Under the pieces are notes generated by a model. The model did not search any database. It was not told the origin of the DNA and worked only from the letters and a program-made list of their open reading frames with translations. 7,016 nt of DNA from Ignavibacteria bacterium (GTDB lineage: Bacteria; Bacteroidota; Ignavibacteria; Ignavibacteriales; Melioribacteraceae), in NCBI GenBank assembly GCA_011049495.1, contig DSBF01000032.1:1-7016 (forward strand), written 5' to 3'. The translations under genes and the position numbers were made by a program. Shown here in pieces: positions 5,302-7,016 of the stretch (position 1 is the first letter of the stretch; every line of letters begins with the position of its first letter).

Positions 5302-7016
5302 TGACAATTGACAAGAACATATTAACTATTTTAGAGAATTTAATACCGTTCCCAACATTTATATTGGATGATGACGGGCGTGTAATTGATTTTAATCAAA
5401 AAGGAAAAAAGTTTTTACCGGATGTAACTTTTAATACCAGCATTTTTGAAGTACTGGATAAAGAATTTTCATCTGTCTTGGAGAGACTACTCTATGAATC
5501 GAAAACATATGAAAAAAGCGTAAAGGAAAATATTCTCACTCAAAAAGCCGAACACTCGGATGAATATGAGTTATCAGTTGTTCCATTTACGGATGAAGTT
5601 CAAAAAACATTTATTACTACGATTAGGCTACTTAACAATAACAAAGGAAAGAAAGAGTCTCGTAGATTTACGATTGTTACCGAAGATATGAGTAAGATAA
5701 TTCATGATGATAAATTATTTGAAATTATTCAATCGATTAAATCAGCTTTCCCGTTTACATTTATTGGTAAAGCCAAAATTCAAAAACAAATAGATTTACT
5801 AGATGGATTCTTTTGGATTAAAGATAATACACGCCGCTATATTTTAGTTAATCAGAAATTTGCTACTGTACTTGGTGTAAAAGCCAAACAATTAGAAGGA
5901 AGATTTGAAAAAGATGTATTGCCTCACTTCCAGAATAAACTTTACTCAACAATTGATACTTATATTTTCGAAACTACAAATTCGGTTGTAATTGACGGGA
6001 TGTCTTCTTCTTCACCATACGGCAGTAATTCATACGAAATAGTAGAATTCCCAATTGTTGATGTTGATAATAACGTAGTGGCTTTAATAGGTATTTCTCA
6101 ACCAACGCAAACTAAAGATAAGTCAGCTTATGGCAATGAGAAAAAGTTACTTGAGTTAGTGAAAAATATCGGACTTAATTATATACTAACAGACCCGAAA
6201 GGAGTTGTAAAAACATTTGATGATGGTGTACAAAAATATATTAGCGGACAAACTGAGTTAACAAATAACGAAATTCTTAAAATCTTTAAGGAAGAGGAAG
6301 TTTTACAGGAGATAAAAAAATTCTTATCTAATGACAAAACTGAAAAGATAACTCTGAAAATCTCTGAATTAGTTGAATTACTTGCATTAAGAAGCTATGA
6401 TGAATCAAATATTACATCAGAAATTCTTTTCCTTTTTATTGAAAAACAAAAGGTAGATTCAATAACAGCGGGAATATTAAAAATGTATGACGCGATAATG
6501 AAAATTAGCCCTCAGCCAATGTTCATCTATGATTTGGAGAACTTAAAATTTCTTGAAGTCAATGATGCTGCTATAAAACTGTATGGTTATTCCAAAAATG
6601 AATTTATGAATATGGACCTTACAGATCTTTATGCGCCTGAGGATATACAAACTTTACTTGAGAGCACAAATAGAAAATCACAAACAAACGAATTTACCGG
6701 TCCTTGGCGTCATAAAAAGAAAGATGGTTCTTCAGTTATTGTAGAAATCAGTAAGTCACCGCTCGATTTTAAAGGTAAAAGTGCTCATATAAATATTGTA
6801 AAGAATGTAACCGATGCAGTAAAGAATAATAAAAAAATAAAAGTCTTTAAATCCGCTTTTGAAAACAGCAGCGATTTGATTTTTATTACTGATGCAGATG
6901 GATTTATAACATATGCAAATGAATCCGTTATTAGAACTCTCGGATTTACTAAGAATGATCTTGAGAAAAAACCTTTTCTTTCATTGATTAAAGATGATGA
7001 TAGGGCAGAATTTAAT
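5301..7016 (+). CDS. Multi-PAS domain sensor protein, probable signalling kinase (3' partial)
   Basis: The frame stays open to the window end, giving 572 codons. The ATG overlaps the lipoprotein stop as TAATG, and an in-frame TAA at 5295-5297 leaves no earlier start. I see no signal peptide or membrane helix, so it is probably cytoplasmic. Five PAS-like units can be traced. PAS1 (about 1-112) contains FPTFILDDDGRVIDFN. PAS2 (about 165-268) contains GFFWIKD and a FATVLGV motif. PAS3 (about 284-383) is divergent and starts YILTDPKG. PAS4 (about 395-505) is the clearest: PQPMFIYD, VNDAAIKLYGYS, and a KKKDGS-to-NVTD PAC end. PAS5 (516 onward, cut) contains SSDLIFITDADG and a TLGF motif. By family knowledge such arrays usually precede a histidine kinase, hybrid kinase or GGDEF output domain; none lies inside the window, so the output is unknown. 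Ligands and cofactors cannot be read. Coupling to the lipoprotein gene suggests joint expression. Confidence 0.9.
   Translation, partial: MTIDKNILTILENLIPFPTFILDDDGRVIDFNQKGKKFLPDVTFNTSIFEVLDKEFSSVLERLLYESKTYEKSVKENILTQKAEHSDEYELSVVPFTDEVQKTFITTIRLLNNNKGKKESRRFTIVTEDMSKIIHDDKLFEIIQSIKSAFPFTFIGKAKIQKQIDLLDGFFWIKDNTRRYILVNQKFATVLGVKAKQLEGRFEKDVLPHFQNKLYSTIDTYIFETTNSVVIDGMSSSSPYGSNSYEIVEFPIVDVDNNVVALIGISQPTQTKDKSAYGNEKKLLELVKNIGLNYILTDPKGVVKTFDDGVQKYISGQTELTNNEILKIFKEEEVLQEIKKFLSNDKTEKITLKISELVELLALRSYDESNITSEILFLFIEKQKVDSITAGILKMYDAIMKISPQPMFIYDLENLKFLEVNDAAIKLYGYSKNEFMNMDLTDLYAPEDIQTLLESTNRKSQTNEFTGPWRHKKKDGSSVIVEISKSPLDFKGKSAHINIVKNVTDAVKNNKKIKVFKSAFENSSDLIFITDADGFITYANESVIRTLGFTKNDLEKKPFLSLIKDDDRAEFN

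Overview
The window is AT-rich (roughly one third G+C by eye), and every convincing gene reads on the + strand. It holds five genes. The first runs in from the left edge and the last runs off the right edge. I see no RNA genes, insertion sequences, CRISPR array or attachment sites. The style suggests a Bacteroidota/Chlorobi-type bacterium, perhaps an Ignavibacteria-like lineage. That is inferred from the low G+C, a Gram-negative lipoprotein carrying fibronectin type III (FN3) modules with 'W-x-D-N-S' style strands, and a many-PAS sensor. No marker gene here proves it.

Region 1 (1-3366) is a tight three-gene block. It starts with the C-terminal two thirds or so of a membrane-embedded family 2 glycosyltransferase of the poly-beta-1,6-GlcNAc/cellulose synthase type (1-960). 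Nineteen bases later comes a small single-pass membrane protein with a Pro/Tyr/Arg-rich tail (980-1468). A 635-residue membrane-anchored extracytoplasmic protein follows (1459-3366, GTG start, overlapping the previous gene by 10 bases). It joins a class-I glutamine-amidotransferase-like (GATase-like) fold to a polysaccharide-deacetylase (NodB)-like fold whose metal and catalytic motifs look eroded.

Region 2 (3367-3456) is a 90-base gap. It carries a perfect 9-bp inverted repeat ending eight bases before the next start codon.

Region 3 (3457-7016) is a translationally coupled pair. A lipoprotein with an Ig-like domain and five FN3 modules (3457-5301) shares one base (TAATG) with a multi-PAS sensor protein (5301 to the window end, incomplete).

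Working model, inferred: the locus makes and handles an exopolysaccharide. The glycosyltransferase would polymerise and extrude it. The small protein would be a synthase partner or signalling tail. The deacetylase-like protein would bind or modify the chain outside the inner membrane. The FN3 lipoprotein would act at the outer membrane or surface, and the PAS protein would sense a cytoplasmic cue. The most interesting element is the GATase-like plus degenerate-deacetylase fusion beside a polysaccharide synthase.
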